Positions 19,297 to 28,489 of a stretch of 64,000 nt of DNA are shown here, piece after piece. The notes under the pieces were generated by a model. It was given only the letters and a program-made list of their open reading frames with translations, had not been told where the DNA came from and searched no databases. Where the stretch lies: the NCBI GenBank assembly GCA_903850425.1, contig CAINLR010000099.1:30848-94847 (forward strand), given 5' to 3'. Origin of the DNA: an uncultured Verrucomicrobia subdivision 3 bacterium. Lineage in GTDB: Bacteria > Verrucomicrobiota > Verrucomicrobiia > Limisphaerales > UBA11358. The position numbers and the translations under genes are program-made. Positions within the stretch are counted from its first letter, which is position 1. Each line of letters opens with the position of its first letter.

Positions 19297-22200
19297 TCAA
19301 GGGGCCAACCGCACGCGATAATACTTCTGTCCGGCGGCCATCGCCGCCGGATCGGTCCAATCGTAAGGCGGCGTGGCGGACAGATTGGTGCTGGCAGACA
19401 GCCAGGCTGAATCCGCCGCCAGATTGGTGCTGGTTTCCACCACATAGTCGGGGCCGGCATCGCCGCTGATCTGGAAGGAAAAGAGATTATTACTCACGCC
19501 GACCATGCCCAGCGCTGGTATTTGCGGCGGCTGAATCGTCACGGTGAAGCTCTGGGTGGCGCTCATCGCGGGAGTGCCATTATCTATGACTTGCCAGGAA
19601 ATGCGATTGGTAGCGGGAGATTGCGCGATGGCAGGGCGCCACGAAAAAACGCCGTTGCCTGCATTGATCGCAGCACCGCTTGGTGGTGAGAGCAGACTCC
19701 ATGTCAGCGTTTGGGCTGGTTGGTCAGGGTCGGTGGCGGAGTTGGTCAAGGTCAAGGTGCGACCGGCCAGGATAGAGTAGCTTCCCGGCGCGTTAGTGAT
19801 CTGCGGCGGATGATTCATCAGCGAGCCGATCTCGGTAGCGGCGAAGACGCGGCCGAAGAGTTGCACATCATCAATGACGCCATTGAAAAATCCACCGGCG
19901 GCACCCGATTGAATACTCCCGATTCTCAAGTAGGGAGGTGAAGCTTTGGTGCCGACGGGACCGAAGCCACTTGCCTGAAGTGTGCCATCGAGATACACGC
20001 GCTGTTCGCCGGTGAGCGCGTCGCGCGTCGCCGCGACGTGATGCCACTGGCCATTGTTCAGCGAGTTAGTCGTCGTGACGGTCGTATCGGTATTACCTAT
20101 GCCCAACGCCACTTTGCCACCCGTGAGGCTCACGCCAAAATCGTCGGCCGTGCCGGCGACTTCGCCATCCACCAAGCCGCGGCCGGACCACCATTGCCCG
20201 GTGCCGCCGGTGTCTGTGGTTTTGAGCCAGAATGAAAGGGTGAAGTGATTGCTGATAGTGCGGGGAATCTGAAGATAGCTGCTACTGCCGTTGAACTGCG
20301 CGGCGGAGGCGCCCAGCTTGCCAGTCACAAACGTCGCGCCGGAAACGGTGCCGTGATTACCGTTGCCCGAGGCGTCCTGCGCATTGCCTTCCATGGGATA
20401 CCATGCCGACGGCGCGGAGCTAGGCGGAGCGAGAGTTACATTGTTCAGGACGATTGTGGTCACCGATTTCGCCGGGAGGGTTGTGGTCAGGCGCTTGTTG
20501 GTGACGATCAGGGGCGCGACACTGGCAAGATTCTCGGTTGTGGAAGTGCGCACGGCCGAGGCCGAGGCGGGCAGGGTAGGGTAGAGCGCAAGGTCATAGG
20601 TCGTGTTGAAGGAGTTAGAGCCATCATTCACCGCAACGATCACCAAAGTATGATTGGTCGGATGATAAGCTGCGAGTGAGTTGGTATCGCCGACGTTTAA
20701 TATCTGGCAGCCAGGGCGAATGAACTGGCTGAACTGGGCCATGACATAGAACTTTTTATTGATCGTGTAAGCCGTGGTGCCGCTGCTGTCGAGGGGATTG
20801 TAAAGAAAACCCCAGCCGCCCGCGTTATCCACCACCTGCCAATAGACCCACGCGCGGCACCAAGTGCCGGCAACGTCGTCGTGAATCCGCCGCGCCATGG
20901 TCATGCCGCTGGCGTCGCCGTCGCCGTATTCGGAAATCCACGCGGGCTTGTGCAGCGTGGCGGCGAGATTGCGAATCCCAGTGGGATTGTTCGCGCCGTA
21001 AGTATGCGAGCCGATAAAGGTGACGTTGCTCTGGGCGGAACCGTAGGCGTTTAGGGAATTGATCGCGCTCTGTTCATCGCTATCTTCCGAAGCATCAATG
21101 CCGGCGCTGATATTTTGAGCATTCAAGGCGGTGCGGAGTTTGCTTACCATGCGCGCCTGTTGGTCGGCGCTCATGTGGCAGCCTTCTTGATGACCGCCCA
21201 AAGGCCACCAGTTGGCGGTCGGTTCATTCATGGGTGTGACATAGTCGAAAGTAACTCCGTCCAGCACGCTAAGGTTGCTCACGACCGTGGCAAGATAGTT
21301 GGCAAAGGTATCCTCGTAACTGACCTGCAAATTATTATTCGTGCCACCGGCGGATCCCGTCACGCTGCCGCTGACGGTCATCCACCACGGCGGTGAGTTG
21401 GCAAAGGCCACTACCCGATTGGCCCCCAACTGCACCGCGCGGCGCAACATCCAGCGTTGGTTGGCATCGGCGGTCCAGTTCCAGACACCATTCGTCGGCG
21501 CGAAGCCTGGCATCTGCGCGCGATATTCCATCGTGTTGGCAATCCCGGGATTCTCGCCGCCGCCGATGTTGTAGCGAATGATATTCAACTTCAATGTGGT
21601 AAAGGCGAGGGCGGCATAGGAGTCACGGTTGGCATAACCGCCGACGACATTCGGCCACCAACAGAGCGAGGTGCCCCAGCCCTCGAAGTTAGTCACGACC
21701 GCAAAAGTTGGATCAATGGGAGTCAGGAGACTTTGCGGGGAGGCACCGGCCAGCGTCGAGATTTCGCCACTAATCAGCGCGCGGCCATAAACCCGGGCGT
21801 CATAAATAGTGCCTTTGAAATACTCATCAGAGCCGGGAAAATCCGCGCCGATGGTCAATGGTTCGTTGACCACGCCGAAGCGCAAGCTGACGACAGGTTG
21901 ATTCGCATCCAGTCCGCCGTTGAGATAGAAACGAATCGTGGTGCCGTCGTAGGTCACGGCCACGTGTTGCCACTGGTTCGTCGTCAATTTGGTGGTGGAG
22001 TTCCACGAACCGCCCCCCACGCCACCGCTGGGGGAACCCCAGTTGGCCGTGAATCGCAGCGAACCATCGCTCCAGGTTTGCAGCGCGTAAGTGGCCACGT
22101 TGCTTCCCTTGGTGAGAATACCCGCCCAATCAATCAAACGCTCTGGCCGCACCCAGGCCGCCAGGGTGACGGCGGTTTGCACGTCGTTGCCGGCCGTGGC

Positions 22201-23337
22201 GGAGCCATCCACGTAATCATTGGTGCCATTGAACTTCAGCCCGGGATTCATCCAAGCCGGCGCGCCCATCAGCTTTCCGGCCGGACTGCAACTTTGGTTG
22301 CCCGCACTCGCGCCGCCGACTTCGTTTAGCAAAAACTGTGCGGCGAGAAAATTGGTGTCGTCCGAAATCCACGAGTCAATCGGCACGGGTGCGCCGAAGA
22401 CCGGGAGGTTGTTCGCGTCCCACGCGATGCGCTGAATGCGGATCTGCCGGTAGCCGCCGCAGCCCTGGCCGGTGAGATTATTCGCATGATAGATATTCCA
22501 CCACTGGCCGCTGGCATCCATGAACACGCCGTTATGGCCGGGACCATAAGCGCCCGCCTGCTTGCTGAACACCGGGCCGGACTTGGTCCACGCGGCTGGG
22601 TCCAGCGGATTCGTGCCGGTCATGGTCAGCAAGCCAAGGCAGTAATCATCCGTCCAGCAACCGCTCGCGGAATACACAATAAAGGTTCGCCCATTGCGCG
22701 TGAAACCGAACGGCCCTTCGTTGACCGAGGGCGGCGTGCCGATGGTTTCCCACGCTTGATTGGGCTGCGAAATCAGGACCGGCGTGCCGCTCAACGTGTA
22801 GGGATTGCTCATCGGCGCAACGTAGAGGTTCTGCGTGCCGGACGGACTGCCGGAGAAAATAAAGTAAAGCAGGCCGTTGGTGCCCGTGAAGACGCTGCCG
22901 TCTATGTTCCAATATGAACTCAGCAGGACTCCGCGAATCGTGTAGGGCCCCACCGCATTGGTGCCCTGGCTCTCGGCGACATAGACGCGGTGGCTGTAGG
23001 CGGCCGCGCCGCCGTCATTGCCGAGGCTGTAATACAAATACCATTTATTACTGAGCCAATGAATCTCCGGGGCCCACACGTTGGAGCAGCCGGGGGAGAG
23101 AATGACCTGATCCGTGGCGGCGATCAGGCCACCCATGGTGGTGGATTTGCGCAGATGAATGTTGCAGCCGTCGCTTTGCACCAGATGAAATGTCCCGTCC
23201 TTGACTTCCACTTGCGGATCTTGACCCTGCATCAGCGGATCGGTGAAGCACGCCGCTGTCGCCGCTGCGGGAAGCAACAGCCATAAACCCAGAAACCACC
23301 ATCGGCGGATTCGTTTATTCGGCTTGAATGAGTTCAT
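19297..23337 (-). CDS. Secreted multidomain glycoside hydrolase: GH43-like + LamG + GH30-like + LamG + Ig-like
   Basis: GQDPQVEVKDGTFHLVQSDG...NVWAPEIHWLSNKWYLYYS (GH43); two TNQWQHVAVTYDGTTIRFYLNG/GQWHHVAATRDALTGEQRVYLDG LamG signatures; GWGTSLCWWPNVVGGYANRD...MNEPTANWWPLGGHQEGCHM...WISEYGDGD (GH30-like). Confidence 0.85.
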   Translation of the reverse strand: MNSFKPNKRIRRWWFLGLWLLLPAAATAACFTDPLMQGQDPQVEVKDGTFHLVQSDGCNIHLRKSTTMGGLIAATDQVILSPGCSNVWAPEIHWLSNKWYLYYSLGNDGGAAAYSHRVYVAESQGTNAVGPYTIRGVLLSSYWNIDGSVFTGTNGLLYFIFSGSPSGTQNLYVAPMSNPYTLSGTPVLISQPNQAWETIGTPPSVNEGPFGFTRNGRTFIVYSASGCWTDDYCLGLLTMTGTNPLDPAAWTKSGPVFSKQAGAYGPGHNGVFMDASGQWWNIYHANNLTGQGCGGYRQIRIQRIAWDANNLPVFGAPVPIDSWISDDTNFLAAQFLLNEVGGASAGNQSCSPAGKLMGAPAWMNPGLKFNGTNDYVDGSATAGNDVQTAVTLAAWVRPERLIDWAGILTKGSNVATYALQTWSDGSLRFTANWGSPSGGVGGGSWNSTTKLTTNQWQHVAVTYDGTTIRFYLNGGLDANQPVVSLRFGVVNEPLTIGADFPGSDEYFKGTIYDARVYGRALISGEISTLAGASPQSLLTPIDPTFAVVTNFEGWGTSLCWWPNVVGGYANRDSYAALAFTTLKLNIIRYNIGGGENPGIANTMEYRAQMPGFAPTNGVWNWTADANQRWMLRRAVQLGANRVVAFANSPPWWMTVSGSVTGSAGGTNNNLQVSYEDTFANYLATVVSNLSVLDGVTFDYVTPMNEPTANWWPLGGHQEGCHMSADQQARMVSKLRTALNAQNISAGIDASEDSDEQSAINSLNAYGSAQSNVTFIGSHTYGANNPTGIRNLAATLHKPAWISEYGDGDASGMTMARRIHDDVAGTWCRAWVYWQVVDNAGGWGFLYNPLDSSGTTAYTINKKFYVMAQFSQFIRPGCQILNVGDTNSLAAYHPTNHTLVIVAVNDGSNSFNTTYDLALYPTLPASASAVRTSTTENLASVAPLIVTNKRLTTTLPAKSVTTIVLNNVTLAPPSSAPSAWYPMEGNAQDASGNGNHGTVSGATFVTGKLGASAAQFNGSSSYLQIPRTISNHFTLSFWLKTTDTGGTGQWWSGRGLVDGEVAGTADDFGVSLTGGKVALGIGNTDTTVTTTNSLNNGQWHHVAATRDALTGEQRVYLDGTLQASGFGPVGTKASPPYLRIGSIQSGAAGGFFNGVIDDVQLFGRVFAATEIGSLMNHPPQITNAPGSYSILAGRTLTLTNSATDPDQPAQTLTWSLLSPPSGAAINAGNGVFSWRPAIAQSPATNRISWQVIDNGTPAMSATQSFTVTIQPPQIPALGMVGVSNNLFSFQISGDAGPDYVVETSTNLAADSAWLSASTNLSATPPYDWTDPAAMAAGQKYYRVRLAP

Positions 23338-23580
23338 GATTTTTGGGCGATCCGCCGTCGGCCTTGGGCGCCGCGTTTGGATTTAGTCAGGATAGGCGGA
23401 ACCAGCACTTGAATCAAAAGCAATGTTGGTAGCACGATTCTGGCAAGCGAACGGTGCCGCTCGCAAGTTGGCGCAGCGCGGCGTTTTGTGATTGTGGTTT
23501 GCAATCGCCGCTCAAGTGAGATAAAACTTCAACTAACCAAGAATCGTCGGCAATCTAGCCGCAGAGTTTTTCCGCACGCC

Positions 23581-26193
23581 ATGACCAAAACTGTCCGCCC
23601 TCGCCGCCAGCCGACGCGCAAAACCGCCGTTCGTTCCCGCGCAAAATCGGGGTCGGCATCGGCGGCGATTTTTCCCATCGTCGGTTTGGGGGCGTCCGCC
23701 GGCGGCTTGGAGGCGCTCGAGCTGTTCTTGAAGAATGTGCCGCCGGCCAGTGGTTCGGCTTACGTCATCGTCCAGCACTTGGACCCGACGCATCCGGGCG
23801 TGATGCCGGAGTTACTCCAGCGGCTGACGCCGATGCCAGTTCGCCAGGTGCACGAGCGCATGCGGGTGCAACCGGATTGCGTGTATGTGATCCCGCCGAA
23901 CAAGGATTTGTCGCTGCTGCATGGGGTGCTGCACTTGCTGGATCCAGCTGCGCCCCGCGGCTTGCGGCTGCCGGTGGATTTCTTCTTTCGTTCCCTCGCC
24001 GAAGATCAGCGGGAGCGCAGCGTGGGCGTCATTCTTTCGGGCATGGGCTCGGACGGCACGCTGGGGCTGAAGGCGATCAAAGAGCACGGCGGGGTGGGCT
24101 TGGTGCAGGCCCCAAACTCGGCGAAATTCGATGGCATGCCACGCAGCGCCATTGACGCCGGGCTGGCGGACATCGTGGCACCGGTGGCGGAATTGCCCGC
24201 GCGCATGCTCGCGTATTTCCGGCACACGCCACTGCTGTCCGGCGCCGCCGGGCTGGCGGAGAGCGGCGCCGAGAGCGAGGTGGAGAAAGTAGTGATCCTG
24301 CTCCGCAGTCATACGGGCCATGATTTCTCGCTCTATAAGCGCAACACCCTTTACCGGCGCATCGAACGCCGGATGGGGCTGCACCAGTTGGCCAAGATCA
24401 GCCTTTATGTCCGCTACCTGCGGGCGAATCCGCAGGAGGCGGATCTGCTCTTCAAGGAACTGCTGATTGGCGTGACCAGCTTCTTTCGCGAGCCGGCCGT
24501 GTGGGATCAAATGAGCCGGGAAGCGCTGCCGCCGCTGCTCGCGCGCACTCCCGGCCAGGCGCTGCGGGCCTGGGTGCCCGGCTGCTCGACGGGTGAAGAG
24601 GCGTATTCGCTGGCCATCATCTTCTGCGAAGCGCTGGAGCGCGTGTCGCCGAAAGTCAATTTCTCGCTGCAAATCTTCGCCACCGACCTCGACCCGGATG
24701 CCGTGGCCAAGGCCCGGCAGGGGTTCTACCCCGCCGCGATTCACACCCACGTCTCGCCAGAACGGTTGCGCCGCTTTTTTGTCGAGGAAAATGATGGTTA
24801 CCGCGTGGCCAAGAAGATTCGGGAGATGGTGATCTTCGCGCCGCAGAATATCACCATGGATCCGCCTTTCACCAAGCTGGATCTATTGAGCTGCCGCAAC
24901 CTGCTGATCTATTTTGCGCCGGAGCTGCAGCAGAAACTTCTGCCGCTCTTCCATTACAGCCTGAAGCCGGACGGCGTGCTGCTGCTGGGCAGTGCCGAAA
25001 GCGTCGGCGGTTTCGGCCATCTGTTCGCCGCGTTGCCGGGCCGAACGCGGATCTTCCGGCGACGGGAGTTGGCGCAGCGTTTAGACTTGGTTGAATTTCC
25101 CTCCGCCTTCGTGGCCGACGTGGATACGCCGAAAGCCGTTCGCCCGGCGGTGCCCGCGCCGGACGGTCTGCAGTCCTTGGCCGAACATTGGCTCCTGCAA
25201 CACCACGCGCCCGCGGCGGTGCTGGTCAATGAGGAGGGCGACATCCTTTTCATCAGCGGCCGCACGGGCGCTTTCTTGGAACCCGCCGCCGGCAAGGCCA
25301 ATTGGAATATTTTTGTCATGGCCCGGGCCGACTTGCGCTATGAACTGACCAGCACGTTTCAAAAGGCCCGCCGCCAGTCGCAGCCCGTCAGCAGCGGCCC
25401 GGTCGCCACCGCCAACCCTCGCGATGGCAGCGTGAACCTTACCGTGACGTTCCTCCAGAAACCCGGGCCGTTATGCGGGCTGGCCATGGTCGTCTTTACC
25501 GCCACCGGGCCAGCGGCCAAAGGGCGCGCCCCCAAATCCGCGCGCCACCGCGGCTCCGAGTCCGCCCTCAAGCGGGAACTCCAAGCGGCGCGCGAGGAAA
25601 TGCAAACCACGCGCGAAGAGATGCAATCCTCGCAAGAGGAACTCAAATCCATGAACGAGGAGTTGCAATCCACCAACGAAGAACTCCAATCCACCAACGA
25701 AGAGCTCACCACCTCCAAAGAGGAGATGCAGTCGTTGAACGAGGAACTGCAAACCGTCAATGCCGAGCTGCAGACCAAGGTGGATGAATTAACCGCCGCG
25801 AGCGGGGACATGAAGAACCTGCTGAACAGCACGGAAATCGCCACGGTCTTTCTGGACAACGCCCTCTGCCTGCGCCGCTACACGGACCAGGCCACCTTGC
25901 TCTTCAAGTTTATTCCGGCCGACGTGGGCCGTCCCATCACCGACTTGGCCAGTGAATTGATCTATCCCCAGTTGACCGACGATGCGCACGCGGTGCTGCA
26001 CTCGCTGGTGAGCGTGGATAAAATCGTCGCCACCCGCGGCGGCCGCTGGCTGTCGTTGCGCGTGATGCCTTATCGCAGCCTGGACGACCGGATTGAAGGC
26101 GTGGTGCTGACCTTCATGGACCTGAGCCATTGCCGGAAGCTCGAAACCTTACTGAAAGCCCGCGCCACGGCGGGGATGGATCTGCCACCATGA
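23581..26193 (+). CDS. CheB/CheR fusion (methylesterase-methyltransferase) with coiled coil and PAS
   Basis: GLGASAGGLEALELFLKNVP; ILSGMGSDGTLGLKAIKEHGG; SCRNLLIYF; heptad EELQSTNEELQSTNEELTTSKEEMQSLNEELQTVNAEL. Confidence 0.9.
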   Translation: MTKTVRPRRQPTRKTAVRSRAKSGSASAAIFPIVGLGASAGGLEALELFLKNVPPASGSAYVIVQHLDPTHPGVMPELLQRLTPMPVRQVHERMRVQPDCVYVIPPNKDLSLLHGVLHLLDPAAPRGLRLPVDFFFRSLAEDQRERSVGVILSGMGSDGTLGLKAIKEHGGVGLVQAPNSAKFDGMPRSAIDAGLADIVAPVAELPARMLAYFRHTPLLSGAAGLAESGAESEVEKVVILLRSHTGHDFSLYKRNTLYRRIERRMGLHQLAKISLYVRYLRANPQEADLLFKELLIGVTSFFREPAVWDQMSREALPPLLARTPGQALRAWVPGCSTGEEAYSLAIIFCEALERVSPKVNFSLQIFATDLDPDAVAKARQGFYPAAIHTHVSPERLRRFFVEENDGYRVAKKIREMVIFAPQNITMDPPFTKLDLLSCRNLLIYFAPELQQKLLPLFHYSLKPDGVLLLGSAESVGGFGHLFAALPGRTRIFRRRELAQRLDLVEFPSAFVADVDTPKAVRPAVPAPDGLQSLAEHWLLQHHAPAAVLVNEEGDILFISGRTGAFLEPAAGKANWNIFVMARADLRYELTSTFQKARRQSQPVSSGPVATANPRDGSVNLTVTFLQKPGPLCGLAMVVFTATGPAAKGRAPKSARHRGSESALKRELQAAREEMQTTREEMQSSQEELKSMNEELQSTNEELQSTNEELTTSKEEMQSLNEELQTVNAELQTKVDELTAASGDMKNLLNSTEIATVFLDNALCLRRYTDQATLLFKFIPADVGRPITDLASELIYPQLTDDAHAVLHSLVSVDKIVATRGGRWLSLRVMPYRSLDDRIEGVVLTFMDLSHCRKLETLLKARATAGMDLPP

Positions 26194-26240
26194 AACCACT
26201 ACCCGCAGTGAGCTGACGAGCGTAAACCAACCCCAGCCAA

Positions 26241-26672
26241 ATGAATAACCTCACCGAATCTGAGAATGCAAGCACCAGATCGGCTTACGCAGCGACCGGG
26301 AACATGCTTGGGTCATCCGGGAACGTGCCTGAGACATCCGGGAACATGCCTGAGATGTCAGGGAACATGCCTGAGATGTCAGGGAACATGCCTGAGATGT
26401 CAGGGGACGTGCCTGAGAGATCAGGAGACTTGCCTGAGAGATCAGGAGACTTGCCTGAGAGATCAGGAGACTTGCCTGAGAGATCAGGAGACATGCCTGA
26501 GAGATCAGGGGACTTGCCTGAGAAACCGGGGGACGTGCCTGGGTCACCCGGGGGACATCGCAAAGTGGCATTCCTACCTGCCAAGACAATTTCCAACTGC
26601 ACCCGGTGGCCCGCCAACTTCAGCCGCCCGATCTGGGCGTGTTTCCCAACCGCCAACCCCCCACCACTATGA
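26241..26672 (+). CDS. Hypothetical heptapeptide-repeat ORF (GNMPEMS/GDLPERS repeats); coding status uncertain
   Basis: 143-aa ORF; stop overlaps start of the downstream kinase (ATGA at 26669); other frames are also open across the repeat. Confidence 0.35.
   Translation: MNNLTESENASTRSAYAATGNMLGSSGNVPETSGNMPEMSGNMPEMSGNMPEMSGDVPERSGDLPERSGDLPERSGDLPERSGDMPERSGDLPEKPGDVPGSPGGHRKVAFLPAKTISNCTRWPANFSRPIWACFPTANPPPL
26298..26549. repeat. 12 x 21-bp tandem repeat, most units carrying CCTGA-N4-TCAGG inverted repeat
   Basis: Units such as GGAGACTTGCCTGAGAGATCA and GGGAACATGCCTGAGATGTCA read directly; outermost units are the most diverged. Confidence 0.95.
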
Positions 26673-28354
26673 AGACACCCACCCCGTCTGAAGCCGCCTT
26701 GCGCCGTGCTGCCCAAGCCAAACTGCCGCCACCCTCAGATATGCCGTTGCCGCCCGCTGAAGCCGAGTTGCGCCGGATTCAGCAGGAACTGGAGATCCAC
26801 CAGATCGAGCTGGAAATGCAGAACGAGGAGCTCCGGGCGGCGCACGCGGAGGTCGCCACGGCGCTGGCCCGCTACGCGGATCATTTCGATTTTGCGCCGG
26901 TGGGGTTTTTCAACCTGACCGCCGACGGGGCCATTCAACTGGTGAATCTCACGGGGGCTAAGCTATTGGGGGAGGAGCGCGCCCGGTTGCCGGGGCGGCA
27001 GTTCGGCTTCTTTGTGGTGGAGCCAGACCGGCATATCCTCCAGGCTTTCCTGGCGCGGGTGTTTGCCAGCACGACGATGCAGGCGTGCGAGGTGACGCTG
27101 GTGCGCGCCAACCAGACTCCGCTGGCCGTCTTGGTGGAAGGTTCGCTCGCACCGGATGGCCAGGAATGTCGGGCCGTGGTGATTGACATCACGGAGCGCA
27201 AGGCGATGGCCGAGCAGTTGCGGCAGTCGCAAAAAGTGGAGGCGTTTGGCCAGCTCGCCGGTGGCGTGGCCCACGATTTTAACAATATTCTGGGGGCGAT
27301 GCTGATGCAGATCGAGCTGGCCGAGCAGGCGCAACCGCTGACCGAGGACGTGCGGAACAGCCTGCGGGCGATTCGCGCCGACGCGATGCGGGCTGCCAAT
27401 CTCACCCGGCAGTTGCTCCTGTTTAGCCGCCGCCATGTGCTGCAATTGCGCAATCTGGATTTGAATGAGGTGGTGACGAACCTGGTCAAGCTGCTCCAGC
27501 GCATCATCGGCGAGGATATGCGGCTGGAACTGCACCTCCATCCCGCCCCGCTCATCCTCCACGCCGACGCGGGCATGATCGAACAAATCCTGATGAACCT
27601 GGCCGTGAACGCGCGGGACGCCATGCCCAATGGGGGTTCGCTGCGCATTGAGACCTCGGAGAAAAGCGTGGATCAAAATGCCGCGCAACTCAATCCGGAG
27701 GCCGCGCCGGGTCGCTACGTCTGCTTGCGCGTCAGCGACCAGGGCCATGGGATTGCGCCGGCGGTAATGTCCCGGATTTTCGATCCATTTTTCACCACCA
27801 AAGATGTGGGCAAAGGCACCGGCTTGGGTCTGGCCACGGTCATGGGGATCGTGAAACAACATCGCGGCTGGGTGATGGTGGAAAGCCAGCCGGGGCAGGG
27901 CGCGACCTTCCAGATCTTCCTGCCCGCCAGCAGCACCACGCCGGGCAGAACGGCCGCCGCCATCCTGGCCAAACCCGGCGGCGGCACCGAGACCATCCTG
28001 CTGGTGCAGGACGAAATGGTGGTGCGCGTGCCGACCCGCAAGATCCTCGAACGACACGGCTACAAAGTCCTGGAAGCCGCCAGCGGCCAGGAAGCGCTGG
28101 AATGCTGGCAGCAGCACCGTGGCAGCATCGCGCTGCTGCTGACCGATCTGGTGATGCCCGGCGGCATGAGCGGCCAGGAACTGGCCCGGGTCTTGCAGGC
28201 CGATGAGCCGCAACTGCGGGTGATTTTCAACAGTGGCTACAGCGCCGCTATCGCCGGACGGGAACTTAAACTGGGTCACGGAGAACACTACATCCAAAAG
28301 CCCGTGGCGCCTGATCAACTCCTGCGCACCCTCCGCTTGAGTCTGGATAGTTAA
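26669..28354 (+). CDS. PAS hybrid sensor histidine kinase with C-terminal receiver
   Basis: GQLAGGVAHDFNNILGAM; NLAVNARDAMPNGG; FDPFFTTKDVGKGTGLGLATV; receiver LLLTDLVMPGGMSGQE. Confidence 0.92.
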   Translation: MKTPTPSEAALRRAAQAKLPPPSDMPLPPAEAELRRIQQELEIHQIELEMQNEELRAAHAEVATALARYADHFDFAPVGFFNLTADGAIQLVNLTGAKLLGEERARLPGRQFGFFVVEPDRHILQAFLARVFASTTMQACEVTLVRANQTPLAVLVEGSLAPDGQECRAVVIDITERKAMAEQLRQSQKVEAFGQLAGGVAHDFNNILGAMLMQIELAEQAQPLTEDVRNSLRAIRADAMRAANLTRQLLLFSRRHVLQLRNLDLNEVVTNLVKLLQRIIGEDMRLELHLHPAPLILHADAGMIEQILMNLAVNARDAMPNGGSLRIETSEKSVDQNAAQLNPEAAPGRYVCLRVSDQGHGIAPAVMSRIFDPFFTTKDVGKGTGLGLATVMGIVKQHRGWVMVESQPGQGATFQIFLPASSTTPGRTAAAILAKPGGGTETILLVQDEMVVRVPTRKILERHGYKVLEAASGQEALECWQQHRGSIALLLTDLVMPGGMSGQELARVLQADEPQLRVIFNSGYSAAIAGRELKLGHGEHYIQKPVAPDQLLRTLRLSLDS

Positions 28355-28384
28355 TTAACTTAGCCGCGCACCCAAGAACCCCGG

Positions 28385-28404
28385 GGCGGCCGCCATCGGC
28401 CGCC
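28385..28404. terminator. Hairpin downstream of sensor kinase gene
   Basis: GGCGGCCGccatCGGCCGCC; no T tract. Confidence 0.35.
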
Positions 28405-28489
28405 ACACCAATCAGAAAACGACCTGATGTCACCAGGATTGCCGAACCCGTTCGCACCGTTCCGTGCCGGCGGCGAGCTTGGATCGCCT

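Noticed and set aside
23395-23430. Fifth operator copy upstream of the GH43/GH30 gene (TTCCGCCTATCC on the minus strand)
   Set aside because: Only the TTCCGC half matches; the CTAMAA core and left arm are not conserved.
25590-25790. 21-bp periodicity in the CheB/CheR gene as part of the same repeat family as 26298-26549
   Set aside because: It encodes an ordinary heptad coiled coil (EELQSTN); unit sequence is unrelated to the downstream minisatellite.
26298-26549. CRISPR array
   Set aside because: Units are contiguous 21-mers without unique spacers, and there are no cas genes.
26251-26716. Minus-strand and second + frame ORFs over the 21-bp repeat
   Set aside because: Open only because the unit is a multiple of three without stops; no flanking support, unlike the + frame with the ATGA overlap.
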